Part shown: piece after piece, positions 38,701-52,943 of the stretch
How positions within the stretch are numbered: position 1 is the first letter of the stretch
Layout of the letters: every line of letters begins with the position of its first letter
Source of the DNA: Rhopalosiphum padi
Lineage: Eukaryota > Arthropoda > Insecta > Hemiptera > Aphididae
NCBI RefSeq assembly: GCF_020882245.1
Contig: NC_083600.1
Span: 42,813,019-42,877,018 of the forward strand
Reading direction: 5' to 3'
DNA: 64,000 nt
Program-made: the position numbers and the translations under genes
Notes under the pieces: model-generated
Told to the model about the DNA's origin: nothing
What the model saw: the letters and a program-made list of their open reading frames with translations, nothing else
The model's database searches: none

Positions 38701-40587
38701 GAACAAAAACTATATTAAAATTATTTAGTGTATACTTAGCATTTCTTGCAAGTTTACTATAAAATAAAATTGAAATGGTTATAAATAAAAAACTATTAAT
38801 TCAATATGCATAAATAGTTTTCAGAAAATAATTTTTTTTTCGTAATATTAAATTGAAAGTGTGAGTTAAAATTAAAAATCTTTAGTATAAAAAAAAGGTT
38901 CAAAACTGCTTTATAACCTTGGAAATTTAAAGTATTACATCTATCTAAAGCCTTTATATAGCAATTTATAATAATATTATGAATAAATGTTTTATAGCTC
39001 AATAATAATAACTAATATAAAATAATCTAAGATGGTATACACTTATTCAATTTGACAGCTCAAGGACTTATATATTAGCTTAATTAATTCAAATACTAAC
39101 TGTAGTACAACCTCAATACACTAAAAATTAGTGTAATAGAACACATTTTATAAACTCTTATGATTAACTACTAAGATTATAAACATTATGTTATTAATCA
39201 TGTGTAAAATATAATGATAGTAAAAACTATAATGTTTAATTTTTAAATCTAAAATAATTATTTAAATATTCTGAATTATAATTACCAACACTTCCACCAC
39301 GGCATCCATCTAATATAGTTCTTGCACGTTCTTTAACATCCTCGGGATATTTATCATCATCTAACAGTTCTGGTTGAGATACCAAAGCTAAAACCTTAAC
39401 AAAATTATATAATTAATAAAATAAAAATATTTCTCTTATTATTTGATATAATATAATAAATGTGAGCATGAGATTATAAGAGCTATTTAATGATGTTTGA
39501 GTCTTGAGTATTTTAATATTCCACTACATTTACACTAATCGAAGAAATATTTACATATCAAGAAAATTTTTAATGATTTCAAATGTAGTTTTTTAAGATA
39601 TCAAACTCAACTTTTATTATTGTCATTTACTACTTTTGTCTGGGTGTTGTGATTCGAAAACTACAAAAAAAATTATTTAAAATTTTGAAAATGGTATTTA
39701 TGATTAATGAAGATTTAAATTGGATTGATGAATTTCTAACCACAAATAAAACATTAAGAAAAAAAAATAATAACACATAGTATCCATAAGAATAAAAGAT
39801 ACATTTAGTAGGTTTTAAATAAATTAATTGATGCATTTTAAAAAATTCAATTTTTTAAACAATACTCCTTAATTCTACTCGGTTTAAATAATATTACTTA
39901 TTTATTCATAAAATATATTCTACAATATCCTAAATTTGTATTTTATACATTACAAAAAGAAAGTAACTAGTGAATTTAAGAGTTAAATATCACTTAAATA
40001 ATAAGTCAAATAAAGTATATATTTTATGTTAATTTTGTTTTGATGTGCAAAATGGAATTAGTAGCTTACTTAAATAAAAAAAATCTCTTCAAAACCTTAA
40101 TAGAAAGTCACGTTGGTATTTGCTACAAATTACTGTTAAATCCTCCATTGAATAAGGAAAGAATATAACTGTACCTGGCGTATGAATGTAATTGGCTTTT
40201 GTCCCATTGCATGACAATCACCAATATTTGCTTTAAGCACTTCTTTAAAAGGTTTTTCAACACCCTAAAATTGTATAATAATAAGAACATGAAAAAATAT
40301 TAATGTTAATAAAAAAATATACAAACCTTCTTCAATTCATTTTCAATTTCTGTAGCTCTTATTAATAACGGTCCCCGGACTGCATATTCCATTATCCTTA
40401 CGTTGGGATTCATATTGTCTAAATTTAATACCTTCTGATTCGACGACATATTTTGGACGGCGGAAAAGTTCGTTGATTTCACAGACAACCTCAAAAATGG
40501 GGAAAATTCTAATTGTGACTTGACATAACGGCATAAATTGTAGTTTTCCGAACATCTAACAAATTTACTTAGTCTTTGCAGCGACAT
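35799..40587 (-). CDS. GPT: Alanine aminotransferase (ALT/GPT), probably with mitochondrial presequence
   Basis: Reaction: L-alanine + 2-oxoglutarate to pyruvate + L-glutamate, PLP-dependent (class I/II aminotransferase fold). Seen here: 12 minus-strand exons (40327-40587, 40175-40264, 39286-39394, 38437-38567, 38220-38333, 37506-37635, 36978-37057, 36780-36900, 36598-36719, 36347-36532, 36115-36263, 35799-35889), all GT-AG and in frame, 527 aa against 523 in human ALT2. Motifs: VVINPGNPTGQVLTRENV, LLADEVYQDNVYAEGS, and SFMSCSKGYMGECGLRGGY with the PLP-binding Lys345. The C-terminus PGSGFGQVEGTYHFRTTILP is typical. The N-terminal 50 residues are rich in R, K, S and lack most acidic residues, fitting mitochondrial import. 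An in-frame upstream ATG at 40620 would add 11 residues; I chose 40587. In insects this enzyme links proline-alanine metabolism; in sap feeders it handles amino-nitrogen. Confidence 0.95.
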
Positions 40588-41240
40588 TTTTAATTTTTTA
40601 TTTAAAAAATACGAACACAACTAGCTTTTAAATAATCAAGTAAAACAATACGGACACCAAGACTGTTTCCTAATTTTGCATGTAATGAAATATCAAAACA
40701 TTTAACGTATAATTGAAGGCATAAGACTGATTAGAACAATTAGGTATTCGTTTTGTATTTAGATAAAAACAATTATATAGTTCGGACGTAATCTATTGAC
40801 CAACGGCCAAGTGTTATCGAAAAGAAATTGGACTCAGCACAACAAAAGTACAACTTGATCGACCTTAATAAAATTGTATCGCTATATTATATTTGCCTCT
40901 CAAATTTTTCGTTAACATGTCAATATAATATTATGTATATATGTGCATATGAAAAAAAAACTATATTTATTCAATTGTTTTCTTACCTATATGATACGAT
41001 ACAATATTAGGTATACCTATTATAATTTATAATGGTATTTAAGTTTAATAATTTACAAGCTCAATCTGTGTATGTAGATGATAAGAGACGTCCGCGTTAC
41101 TTTCACTTTTTAAATTTTTAAATATTGTTATTTTTATTATTATTATTATTATTTTAGTCGAAAAGTCATATTATTAAGTTTAATCGTAAACCACACTAAA
41201 CCAGTATAGCCTAAACGGTGGCACTAAAGTACGGCACCTA
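40588..41240. other. Aminotransferase upstream region
   Basis: Holds the presumed promoter of the aminotransferase gene just above 40587. The remainder is AT-rich with no recognisable coding exon. Confidence 0.45.
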
Positions 41241-41279
41241 TATAATATTATATTATAGTATTTCTATATATATATATAC

Positions 41280-41700
41280 ACATTTCAATAATACACGACC
41301 GAACTCACCATTCACTAAGATGGGGCGTGCGCGTCTCTGTCGAGAGAGTCGTGAGTTTATGACCGTTTTGACAGGTGACACTCGACCGAGTGATGGTCTG
41401 ATAAGATACAAAATATCGTTCGAGTCAATTGAGATTTTTGTGATATTATTTGTCCGGGGACTGTATACGCGCCGTGTGTCAGTGGGGAATGCGCGGAGTT
41501 GTCGGCGAGAAATCATTAAAGCATGTCGTTTTTACCCATATATCTTATGCCTGTTGACCTATATATTAAATATTGCGCAAAGTTGTGTAGTCGCGCAGAT
41601 ACGTGCAGAAATATATTATACATTATTACGGCCGTGGCCGTTGTAGACTTGGTTTTTTTTCTATAAATATGGTTTCAGGCTCACCGCGCCGTACATACGG
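41280..41700. other. GC-richer, CpG-containing island, function unknown
   Basis: Roughly half G+C in parts of 41290-41520, against very AT-rich surroundings, with many CpG (gcgtgcgcgtctctgtcg, acgcgccgtgtgtc, gcgcggagttgtcggcg). Both strands are open for some distance (plus 41218-41646, 142 aa; minus 41253-41516) but the translations resemble no family I know and carry many Arg and Ser, as a CpG-rich frame would. It could be a promoter or first exon of an unannotated transcript, or a recent insertion. No function is assigned. Confidence 0.4.
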
Positions 41701-44700
41701 CCAATGCATTGTAAATTACAATTTGTAATAACTATAATGACTAACACACTAACTACAGTATACGAGTAATAATCATTAATCAGTAATAATAATTGCATGG
41801 TGGCGAGTTGACCTAAATAATTAAAAACCAAATAAATTGACTATACAAAGAATACGATAATATCGTGGTGTAGTTTGCTGTTTGCTCGACGATATAATAT
41901 TATGTAGTGTATTTTTAAAGGGACGATTCATCTGTTGGTTGTCACCACTCGATTTCGTATTATGTACTCATCCGACGCCTACACGAATGACATAATTATA
42001 CATTTATGTTTTTGATTTCATTGCGATTATTGCAGTCACTGTTATACATGCCGTACATTAGAGCATTTTACTAGGTATATTTGTATTCTAATTTTTGTTA
42101 TAACTATACATTGTTTTTTTGAATAAATTTAATAATTAAAATTACAGACCATGAAAACTCTATATGAAATAATCAATAGAGGGTTTATAGTTTTATACAT
42201 ATATTTGATATAGACGATATAGTCATTAAACATACATTGACAACTCTACGTCTCTACAACGTATGTACCTACCTATATATTTTATTAAATCGATGTAAAT
42301 AATAATACATTTATTTGTTTACTATACTTTATAAATGTCCAAATAGGTATAGGTAATATAGCAACGCAATAAATAATTATTAGCTATTATTAAAAACAGT
42401 ATTTTGCGTATTAACTATACCTATATCTAGTATTCATCTACTTAGATATATTAATCTAGATATTATTAAATCTGCACGTACATCGATTTCTTCTATATAA
42501 TAGATAATAGGTTAATGATATGCACATTAAACATTTTGTAATTACATTATTGGTAGGTATTTGGTACGAATAAATGTGCAATTCATATTATAATAACATT
42601 GTTATTTGCTATACAGACATACAGTGTGGTTCTCCGCAATCATGTCCGATGTCCGCGGTCCACCCCACCACAATATTTTCATTTAATCCAATAAATATTA
42701 ATTTAAACCAGAATTTTTATATGTTATAAGTACCATATTTTGTATACCATTTTAGAATTAGTTAACGATATCAAAAACACATTTTTTTCATAAAATAATC
42801 TCCTCTTTTCCTACAAATTGTTAAGTAGGTGACTTTTTTGAAAACGTTAATGTATCTTAATCAAAGTTCAAACCATGATATTTTTTTAATTATTTAATTT
42901 TATGTACCAAACTACCAAAGTCTAATATAATACAATTGATTCATGATAATATAATAGATTTGAAAGATATGGGAGCTATGAAGATTTTAAAATCATAGTA
43001 TTTAGTAGCAATTACTAATTTATATTAATATTTGAATAATTGATAGTGTATAAAAAAGTATAAAATAAAAATAAATTAATAAATAAATTTCGTATAACTA
43101 TTTTTAAAGTTAGATTTATCTATAAAGGACCTTGTACTTGGTTAATACAAAGTATGTGTAATGGATAAGGTAGACCTATATACGACATGTGCTTACATAT
43201 AACTTATAAGTATACATATATTTTTTGAAACTATAATCGTTCGAATTTTGATTTAAATAAATCAAGATTTTCAAAAACTTCTCATTCTTAACAATTTACA
43301 GTTCTGATAAATATGATTTATTTGAAAAAAAGTATATCACACACTCACACGACACTCCTTAAATTGTAAAAAATGGGAATAATCTTGTTTGGCGATTCAC
43401 TCTGTATGTATATACGCGTAGGCAATAGACATGTAGGTATAATGTATATATTTTGTACTTTTGTACTATACCCTTTTATATTTATATTGAGTTGTTATTG
43501 ATTCTTTTATATTTTAAAAATAAATATTTTTTGGTTTACCTAGGTATATATTGACAATTGGCTTAGTTATTTGTTTTTATTTTAAATTAAAGATACACAC
43601 AAGAATACACTGTCTTAAGATTTTTAATAATGATCTATTATTTTCACCCTTTTATTTTTTAGTACAATTTCTATAATAATTTGATTTGTTAATTTATATT
43701 TTCAGAATCTAAAGAAAAATTAAAAATAGTTTTGTTAACATTTCGAATTTTTAAAATATATAAATATACTAGTAAAAATTATATTTAATAATATAATAGG
43801 TAGGTACTAATTATATTTTTTATAAGAACGATTTAGGGTGAAAACATAAAGGATAACTTTGAATTTTGATAATTTTGGTAGCTAATGATAACAACTCCTA
43901 CAATTTTGGCCGGTGCAATACTGCAATTTTGTCTAAACGTTAAATACTATGACAATTTACAATAAATCTATTTGTGTTGAATATACGATATTTTATACTT
44001 TTGTTTATAGGTACTTATTTTTTTTTTAGAAAATTATTCCGTTTTAGATTAAAATTTCGATTACTATTTATAAAAATCAAATAATTAACCTTAAACTAAT
44101 AAATAAACATAATAATATTATTAATTATATTATTATCTTATTATATAAATTATATAAATAGTGCATTAGTACTAGTAAACTATATAATATATGTACATGA
44201 CTTCCTTATAATAATGACCTAAACGGCTATGGTGCTACATATCTACTTACCTAATTAATATTATAGTCAGTATCGTTAAAATTATGCTTTTAAAATTTAT
44301 TTAAAATTCATATTTAAATACTTTGTGTCATTTACTCAATTGTATTAATGAATAATACATATTCGAGTTCAAGTTTAAAGTTTCAAAAGTAGGTATACAA
44401 ATACTTTTTAATATAGGTACGATAAACCTATTTAAGAAATATTTGTATTTGTTTTTTAGTTAATTAATAAATTTTAGGTTTATGATGTTTAAATATGAAT
44501 TATTTGTACGTTATAATCACATACCTATAGATACTTATACTTTTTTATAAATATTTAAATTAAATAGCTAGTTCTTACAAATAATACCTATACATACTTT
44601 TATAAGTACACAAATCTCGGATGTAAATTATCATATTATTATAGTTATTTTAGATAGTTAAACTTCGGCTTAGTAAATGTATATTTTTTTTTGATTTTAG

Positions 44701-47700
44701 CTATTCTTTTATCTGCTTAGTGCTTACATTATGATATCTTATAAATTCTTCGAGCCATTATGAAAAATTATTTTAAAAACAAAATTTAAAATACAAGAAT
44801 ACAAAAATACGAAAATATTGGTCATTGAAATACAACATTTAAACGAAAAAAGGTAAGCAAGTGGGTATATTGCTATGTTGTTTATTAGGTGTCGAGTTGA
44901 TCACTATATTATAGTTGTGTTAAATTTTAAATCAATCATATATCATTGTAGCCTGTAGATATGCCAAAGACGATATTGATCAGTCTCAGCCTATACCTCA
45001 GGCTCTATATCACTATAAGTCTATTTCGTGTTGTGTTTTTTTGATATACTTAGCTAATTTATTTTACTTTTATTTAGTATTACGATAGGTAACTGGTAAG
45101 TGGTAACCTATCATAAATTGATATATTTTTTACGGAAATATTGCATTTATTAAAATTAGTATTTAATTATTATATATTTATACCAAAATTATCAACTAAT
45201 ACGACTAAACATTTGATTAATTTTTCTGCAAATATCGTAAAACAGTAAAAATAGAAACATAGTATAAATAGATAATATCTTAAAATAAATCAAATTTGTC
45301 ATTGCGTAAAATAAAATTCATAATAATATAATAAACGTAAAAGTTCTAAATTCTCACGAATAATATTTTTAAATTATAACGAAATGATCAATATCGTTAT
45401 TAATCGTTTAGATAAGTATAATTTCGTCCAAATTTGAACTTAAAATGTTCATACTGTAGTATAATTGCCTTCATATATTTTTCAGATTTTATGGTTTTAG
45501 TATGAATTAATTTTAATCTTGTATTAAATTTTCAAGAATTTTAACACAATGAATGATATATATATTTTTTTTTTTGATATACAATATATTATAAAGATTG
45601 TTTGAAGAGAAATAATTATTTTACGGGTGAATATTGAATGTCGTAAGAATTTGATCTTCAAATGTTTATAAAAATTGATTTGAAATTTTCTTAGAAGTTT
45701 TTTTTTATACCTACATAAAATTAAAATACTAATTTTCCTGATCTTTATGAATTTTGTCAAAGTTCTAACCTAAGACGCTTAGTATCTAAACCAATTGATG
45801 ATACGCGCATTATAAGTTTACCGAGAAACAAAAATCAAATAAAAAATCAAGACATATTACATAATAATTATAATAAACGATGATTTTAGAGATCCACATG
45901 ACCACATAATACATAATATTATATGCTATTATGTCACAAAAAAAACTATAATTTAATGTAACTACTTAGCTATATCTAAATATCGCATAAGCACACTGGC
46001 CCAGAGATGACGTCACAAATCCCAAACACTTCTCACCATCACCATTATAATCCATAGGTACCTTATTTGAACTAATGGCGATGAAAAATTCAACTAAGTA
46101 CTGACAATAGTTTATAATCAACATACTGCGAAAACCGTGTTAATTAATGAACTATTTGTGCTTATTGAATTTTTTTAACGCACCCCATCGACATCGTCCC
46201 CATCCACGCAATTGTTTAATTATACGAAAAAATAATGGTATAGCTATGGAATGTATAGTCTATATATATATTATAATTTTAGTGATGCTGGTTACCTACG
46301 GATACATTAAATATAAAATAATATAAATAACTATAGTAATCAAAATTTCCAATTGATAATAGTTAGTGCCAGACATTCCATAACGATCCACTCGCTCGTA
46401 TAATATATATACAACAATTAATTGAACAAAGTGATCTACCTACCTACCTACCTACCTACCGATATATTATGGAATTGGGTATACTTACGCCTATTTTTAC
46501 TTAAATATTAAAAATATTCTAGTATTCATTTTAGTTTCCATATTAATATTATTTATAATATGAGTTATTTATAATTAATTTTTATTATAATTAAATTATT
46601 AAATAATAATTTAACTAGAAAATATAAATAGAAAAAATTGAATTTTATAATTAATATAAATTTCAAATTAACTACAAATATAAAATATTTATGATTTATT
46701 GATAAATTAAACAATTACACATCCATTAATTATAAACTACTATATGCTTGCATTGTTATAATATAAATATAAATAAATATAGTTAATTGTTTTATAACAC
46801 AGTTTACATTTAAAATATTTCTGAAAAAAATCAACCAGTATAATCAACAACCTCAGAAAAAAAATATTTTGTATGCTATCATGAAAAAAAATTAAAAACT
46901 ATTTAAATTTTAAATCTTTTAGCTATTTTAATTGTAGTGAAAGACAAGGCACGTAAATAAGTACTTACGACTTACGAGTATTTTGGGAGGAGGGGCGATT
47001 AACCTTTTTTCAGAATAGTTTAATACTTAAAAAATGTGTAAAAACGGTTTTCATTGTAGTTACGGAATCGGTTACTTATTACGAACGTGGTCATCATAAT
47101 TTATCATAATCGTAATTCAATTTTTTATTTTTTATTAATTATTAGTTATTACAATATGATTTTTGACAACCCTAAATTACGTTCTTGTGAAAGACCAACA
47201 ATTGTATACATAGAGGCGTATTTCTGCCATAATTATATTAATTCATTTTTATTCTATGATTTAACTGACTCAGTTGATTAGGTTAAAAATATTATGAGCT
47301 AAATTAGAACAAAGTAAAATAAAAAATAAAATAATACATAATGGTCAACGATCACGATGAAAATATCTTACAGTTGTTGACCGAAATAGGTAAAATCGTA
47401 TGACCATGATAACTAGACGTCAGACGACCATGAGATATCTGAAAGTCTAGGATTTTTTAGGGTGTCATTATTAGCCCATAACCATTAGTAATTTTAGTAA
47501 TTACTGATAATCTTAAACTTTAAAATAGTATTTATAACTATTATAAGTACCTAACTATATATTTATTATTCTCATTAATATTTCAATTTATATTTAATAT
47601 TTTTTCTCAATTGGAGATATTTTATTAGTTAATTTCTACGAAATTATTTTTTCAGAGTTGATATTTGACAATTTCTCATTTAAAATTTTAATTTTAATAA

Positions 47701-48488
47701 TTTAATAGGTACATACCTACTATATTATTCTTATGGTGTTTTCTTTTTGACGCACTCTTTTTAGCACTCTGTCCTTTCAGCAGTATCTGTAGTCCCAACT
47801 ATTACTAGTTTGTGTAAATGCCTGCTCGTAACTATTCGATTTGGCCAATATTAACAAATTATCAGTGTTGGCGTGGTGCACTTGTGCGTGACAGTGTCGG
47901 ACAGTGAACACTAAAATCGCCAAACCTATATAGCACCATATCAATATGTTATTTTTTGTACCGTTAGTGTAAATTTATTATATAAGTGGTTATAAAATAT
48001 GGTAACCACTGTAACTGTTGCTATAAAAAAATTATTAAAAAGTGGTGTGGGGGGAAATATATAGTCAAATATAAACGAGGCGATCGGGGATTAATGGGAT
48101 TATTTTGCGCCCTTGAACCAAATTTGTATAGTATGTAATCTTTTTAAGAGCAGCGATAAAAAAAGGTATATTCAATTATGACCTGTAACTTATTACTTAT
48201 AAGTTAAAGTAATCTATGAATGCAGAATGACTATGATGATTGGTGAACGAGTAAAGTAGATACCTACTTGTTAAAGTGTTGAATTAGTTATAATACTTGT
48301 ATAACTACTTATACAAAATACCTATATCTACATATAGAAAGGTATAATAGCATTATGAACTACGAACTGAGATTAAGTTCAATAATATTATCTTGATTTT
48401 AATAATATATAATAATAGGTATGTTATGCGTCACAATTAAAAAATAAATAAACTTGTATGTATGACGTATGTGGTATAGGTACGAGTA
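41701..48488. other. Long intergenic stretch without a recognised gene
   Basis: Uniformly AT-rich. I see no conserved coding exon on either strand. The part at about 45050-45780 contains blocks like those of the 10-15 kb array (for example tattgcatttatt...aattatta followed by an aaatatcgtaaa-type block) and is probably a diverged repeat. A (CTAC)6 microsatellite is at 46436-46460. Short open frames (for example 45524-45760 minus, all I/K/F) reflect AT bias. Confidence 0.5.
46436..46460. repeat. (CTAC)6 microsatellite
   Basis: Perfect run of the tetranucleotide CTAC (25 bp including the last C) in intergenic DNA. Confidence 0.95.
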
Positions 48489-48750
48489 TAGTGGTGTAGC
48501 CAAGGGGGGGGGGCTAAATGGGCTATAGCCCCCCTCATTAGCCGTATTTTTCATAGTGTTTTGAAATATGAAAATTGTCTTACAAATTTTAGTTATATTT
48601 AAAATTATAGTAAATACATTAACGGCAAACCAACGTTAATATGTTATTCTGTATTTTTGTTTTGTTGTTGTTTTTGATTTTCAATAACTCAAGTTAAAAG
48701 TATTTAGCCCCCACCATAAAAAAAATCCTGGCTACGAGCTACGCCTCTGG
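48489..48750. mobile_element. Probable hAT-like MITE, about 260 bp
   Basis: Left end TAGTGGTGTAGCCAAGG with a run of 10 G, right end (reverse complement) CAGAGGCGTAGCTCGTAGCC. The element has matching CCCCC-type segments inside both ends (48528-48534 and 48708-48713). The flanks share gtacgag (48480-48486 and 48755-48761), but offset by a few bases from the inferred ends, so the exact boundaries and target duplication are unsure. Confidence 0.6.
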
Positions 48751-49615
48751 CGCCGTACGAGGTACCGACTACAATAATATATCATTAATAGGTACCTACG
48801 TTATTAAGATAGCGTATCATTATGTAAGCACAATATGTCAATATATATAAATATTATAACACATAGGTTATTACCTACCTATATGTATCTATTAATTATT
48901 ATCATATTAATACATCAATATATCATGTATTTTAAAACCATACATGTATATTATACTATTTATACTCTGTAAGCGCCAGTAAACAACAGAATAAATATAA
49001 TTTATTCTGCGATTAAATTTAAAGAGATTTTTTTTTTAATGGTTTTAAAGATATATTTACCTATACATAAAGAGTCCGTTTTCAATTTTTAACTGAAAAA
49101 GTTGTTAATTTTTAAGTCAAACTAAAAAATTGTCTATTATCTTTAACTAACTACTATAAACTAGGTGTCTAGGATCTAGAGACCTATTAAAAAATTAAAG
49201 TTCGTAGTTCGTACTTTGTAGTTTGTATAGGTATCTAGCATGTCAGTGCGCAGAGGCTTTGATTAGGTGCAAGCTAATAATTTTACTGTTCATTCTCTTT
49301 AAAGTATTAATTGACAATGGCTCAAAGATAAAATGTACTATAACTATAGGTACTATATTATGCATAGTTCATATTCCTATTAAAATCAAACATCAATAAT
49401 GGATAGGTAAGTAATAGTATAGTATTTTTATATTTTTATTCCTACACAATCTGCATCTATATTCCATAATACAGACTTTACCTAGATGGATAATGAAGTG
49501 ATTTTACTGAAGTGTAGGTATTAGGTAAGTACCTACCTATTATTTGCGTCCAAAACATATTTCTTTTTTAGTTTTATTAATAAAAATGGTAGAAATGAAA
49601 TATGATTTTAGTAGA
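48751..49615. other. Intergenic, nothing recognised
   Basis: AT-rich sequence between two inverted-repeat elements. No coding segment, RNA gene or tandem repeat recognised. Confidence 0.5.
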
Positions 49616-50301
49616 TCACATTGTACGGCCGAGCATTAAAAGTACGAAATATGAACACTTTGTACTTTGTACTATTATATACATAACATATACATAAAAT
49701 ATAAATAAGTCTGAAGTCATGACCAATTTTATTAAAAATATTATTTGGTAAATCTAAGTATCTTCTAAATTTCTACAAATCAGAAATAACCTACTATATA
49801 AATATTGTATTGTTATTTCTTAATTTGTATATGTTTAAATAACTATAGTATATCTTATTATCTTATTGTTAAAAATATTCTTTTTTTTCAAAAATATAAT
49901 ATATTGAGTACATATATTTCACAATTATTATAGGTATGTACTACTTATATATTATACAAATAACTGAAATAAGTATTTTTGTGAACATTTTTGTTAGGTT
50001 TTTTAAAAACTAATGATTAAAAGGAACTGATTATTTTGACTTGTATAGTTAATATAGTATATATTTTATAACGTTTGTAAATTGTAATTTACTTTTTATT
50101 TTATATTTAATTTTTACATTGTATATAATTACTATTTAGTTATATAACTATAGACATTAAATATTAATATAATATACTTTATGACTTATGTATATTATAT
50201 ATAATAGTACAAAGTGTCCGCATTCTAAACTTAAATTTTTATCTGCCCATACGAAAAAGTGTCCGTGTTATGCAGTTTTAACAATGGACCGTACAAAATG
50301 A
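49616..50301. mobile_element. Inverted-repeat DNA element (family M1), copy B, opposite orientation to copy A
   Basis: Left end attgtacggccgagcattaaaa and right end ttttaacaatggaccgtacaaaatg are inverted relatives of one another. Both continue with the same 'agtacaaagtgt' motif inside. The interior is the reverse complement of 28400-28960: taagtctgaagtcatgacca here corresponds to the tggtcgtgacttcagactta class of sequence there. No transposase; the element is about 0.69 kb. It lacks the nested insertion seen in copy A. Confidence 0.75.
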
Positions 50302-52370
50302 CCTCTTACCATGAAATTGAAATATACATAATTCATAATATAAGTATTATGCTAAATTTAGTAAACCATTGTCTTTATATGACAATAGTGAACATACTTA
50401 CTTTGTATTCGAATTTGAAGTTAACTGTTTATTATTTAATTATTGATAGTTGATACCTATTATAGGTACCTACTATACAACTGTGTTTTGAGTTTCAAAT
50501 TTATTTATAGTTAATTTAATAGAATAAATCATAAGCTAGGTATTCTATGTTCTATGGTATAATTATATTCTTAAATTAAATTATTAGGTAACCTATTAGT
50601 TCCATAATTGCAGGGTAATCACTAGTTTGGCATTGTATTATATTTAAAGTAGTATAGTATTTAGCAGTGGTTCAGATTATGTTTTATTAGCCCTTTTAAA
50701 TTAAGCTGAGGAAGTAAAAGCACATTGCTGCCCTTACATTGCACGCATATATAGCTTCGTAGCCATTGGTAAAACAAATATAAATAAACACGAGTTTTTA
50801 CTTATAAAGAGTTTATATGAGACATATGAGTGCTTTCTAGTCATCATCAATATTTAGTATAATTTATAATATTACAATACTATTTGCCATTTGGTACAAA
50901 TCAGAGGTACACAAGTACTAGTTGGGTCCCGGATTTTTATAGGTACTACACTAGTTGGGACAGTTGGGTCCTGAATTATTTTAGGTATTAGACTAGTTCC
51001 TGAATATTTTTTGGTAAATACTAAAGTACTACGCTATACTAACTTTTTTCTTCCCATTTTAACAGACTAATTAAAAATAAAAATAATAAATAAATAATAA
51101 TAAATATTAGTAATTTTAAATTCTGGACCCAATTCGGATGCAGCCAATTATATTCTATTCTATTTTATTATATAATATATAGGTAATTTATAAAAAATTT
51201 AGAATTATGTCTATTGTCTATTTAATATCAACTAACAATACTGCAGGTAAATCCAGGCTACATAAGTCTCAAGTTATTTTAATACATATTATGAAATTTA
51301 CAGATATCATAGTGGCCAATTGGCAACTACCCATTTTATTTTAAATTACGAAAAATAAATACTTAACAACATTTTACTGTAGGTAATAATATACCAACTA
51401 TATTTTAATATTCATCTAAATACATTTTTAATTCTAAGTTAAGCATTGAGATGTGTAACTTTACTCTTTTAATTGTGTCTGTTGTAATTTTATCAGACAA
51501 TAATAGGAACTAGTCCAAAGAGCAAGTGACTATTTATCTATATACATAAATTCATTATAATATGAAATGGCATGAATACGGAAATTGATAATTATTAATT
51601 ATTGTACTAATTGGTATTCCAAGTCTAAATTCTAAATAAGGGATTTACAATTTTTAAATGCACAATAATATAAGCAATATATTGGAATCATATATGGGTA
51701 CGCAGTATATACCTACAAAGTGGGTACTAAACTAGATTTGTAGCTTATTTTTTAATATAATTTAAAGTCATAAACTCATAACTGTCAATTTTTGTTTAAT
51801 GTTTTGCAATGAATTTATGCAATCGTGTAAAAAAAAAAAATTTTCAAAATCATTAATATTTTTCAGAAAATGGAAGTTGACTTATTATAAGAATTGTTCT
51901 GTTTCTTTCCAACATATTATAAAAAAGATATGATGAAACCATTACTAAGCACTAGTCATTATTCAAAAAAGTACTAAATTATCAACATAAATGAATGTTA
52001 CTGTAAAAGTTAATGCATTATAATAATTCATACCACTATCGAGTACCGCTACCGAATAATATTCGTAATTCGTATCCTATACTATAGATATTCGTATCCT
52101 AATATTATTTACCATAATATCACAAATTTATAATTTCAATTTAGAGCCCCTACATTGACCGGCCCAGGTGGATTTCTCCGCCTTTCCGCCCTGGCCAGTC
52201 CGGTGTCTGCCCCTGCCTAGTCGCTTATTACCTAAGCAGTAAGCACTTATTTATATATAACAGCGGGTATACATTATACATGCACTTTTCTTTTCAAGTA
52301 GGTACCTAGTATAAATAGTAATTATTTTAATTTCATTTATATTTGTTTTTCAATCATGATTAGCGATTAC
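50302..52370. other. Intergenic with a small tandem repeat
   Basis: At 50917-51024 the motif actagttggg(t/a)... with tcc(c/t)g(g/a)att is repeated about three times at 33- and 42-bp spacing. At 52145-52225 lies a short less-AT-rich stretch (gaccggcccaggtgg ... ctccgcctttccgccc) that looks like part of a transposon end. No gene recognised. Confidence 0.5.
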
Positions 52371-52826
52371 TAGAGCTCGGATTTTAATGCATTTGTATCT
52401 TTTTTTTGGAGTCTTACGTGATGCTTTTTAAGCTACAAATGTGTTTCAAGTACCTATTCGATCATATTGTAACAATAATAATTTTTTGGAGTATTTTTTA
52501 CGTTTTAAATGCATTTTTAACCTATTTCTCGTATGAAGACTAAAATAATTGATTTCATTGAAGTATAAATATAATACATAGTATAATAAATGTAAAAATG
52601 TAATTTGTCAAATTTAAGTTTTCACTCATTTCTTAAACTTACTCACCTACACAATTTTGTTCCTAAATTTTACGATTTATCTTCTATTTCATAAATACAC
52701 AATTTTTGTTCTTTGAAAAAAAAATAAAGTGATTGAAGGTAAATTTATTTTTTGGAGGGAATTTTTAGGGTTTTTAGGTTATAAATGCATTTTTTGATAT
52801 TTTGGGGCATTTAAATCCGAGCCCTA
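52371..52826. mobile_element. hAT-type MITE, 456 bp, imperfect 8-bp target duplication
   Basis: Left end TAGAGCTCGGATTTTAATGCA; right end (reverse complement) TAGGGCTCGGATTTAAATGC. Flanks gcgattac (52363-52370) and gtgatttc (52827-52834) agree at 6 of 8 positions, consistent with an old 8-bp duplication. Several 'atgcattt' motifs recur inside. No transposase frame. Confidence 0.75.
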
Positions 52827-52943
52827 GTGATTTCTGATTACAGTATTTTATCTTTAGAAAGTGTCACTGATTGTCGACGTTCAGTGAATATGTGTTTCCT
52901 ATTAAACCTTCTTTCATAAAAATTGAAAGCTTTGAATAACTCA

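Noticed and set aside
45524..45760. A 78-residue minus-strand frame.
   Set aside because: Composition is almost only I, K, F, L and Y, as expected from AT-rich non-coding DNA, and it overlaps repeat-like sequence.
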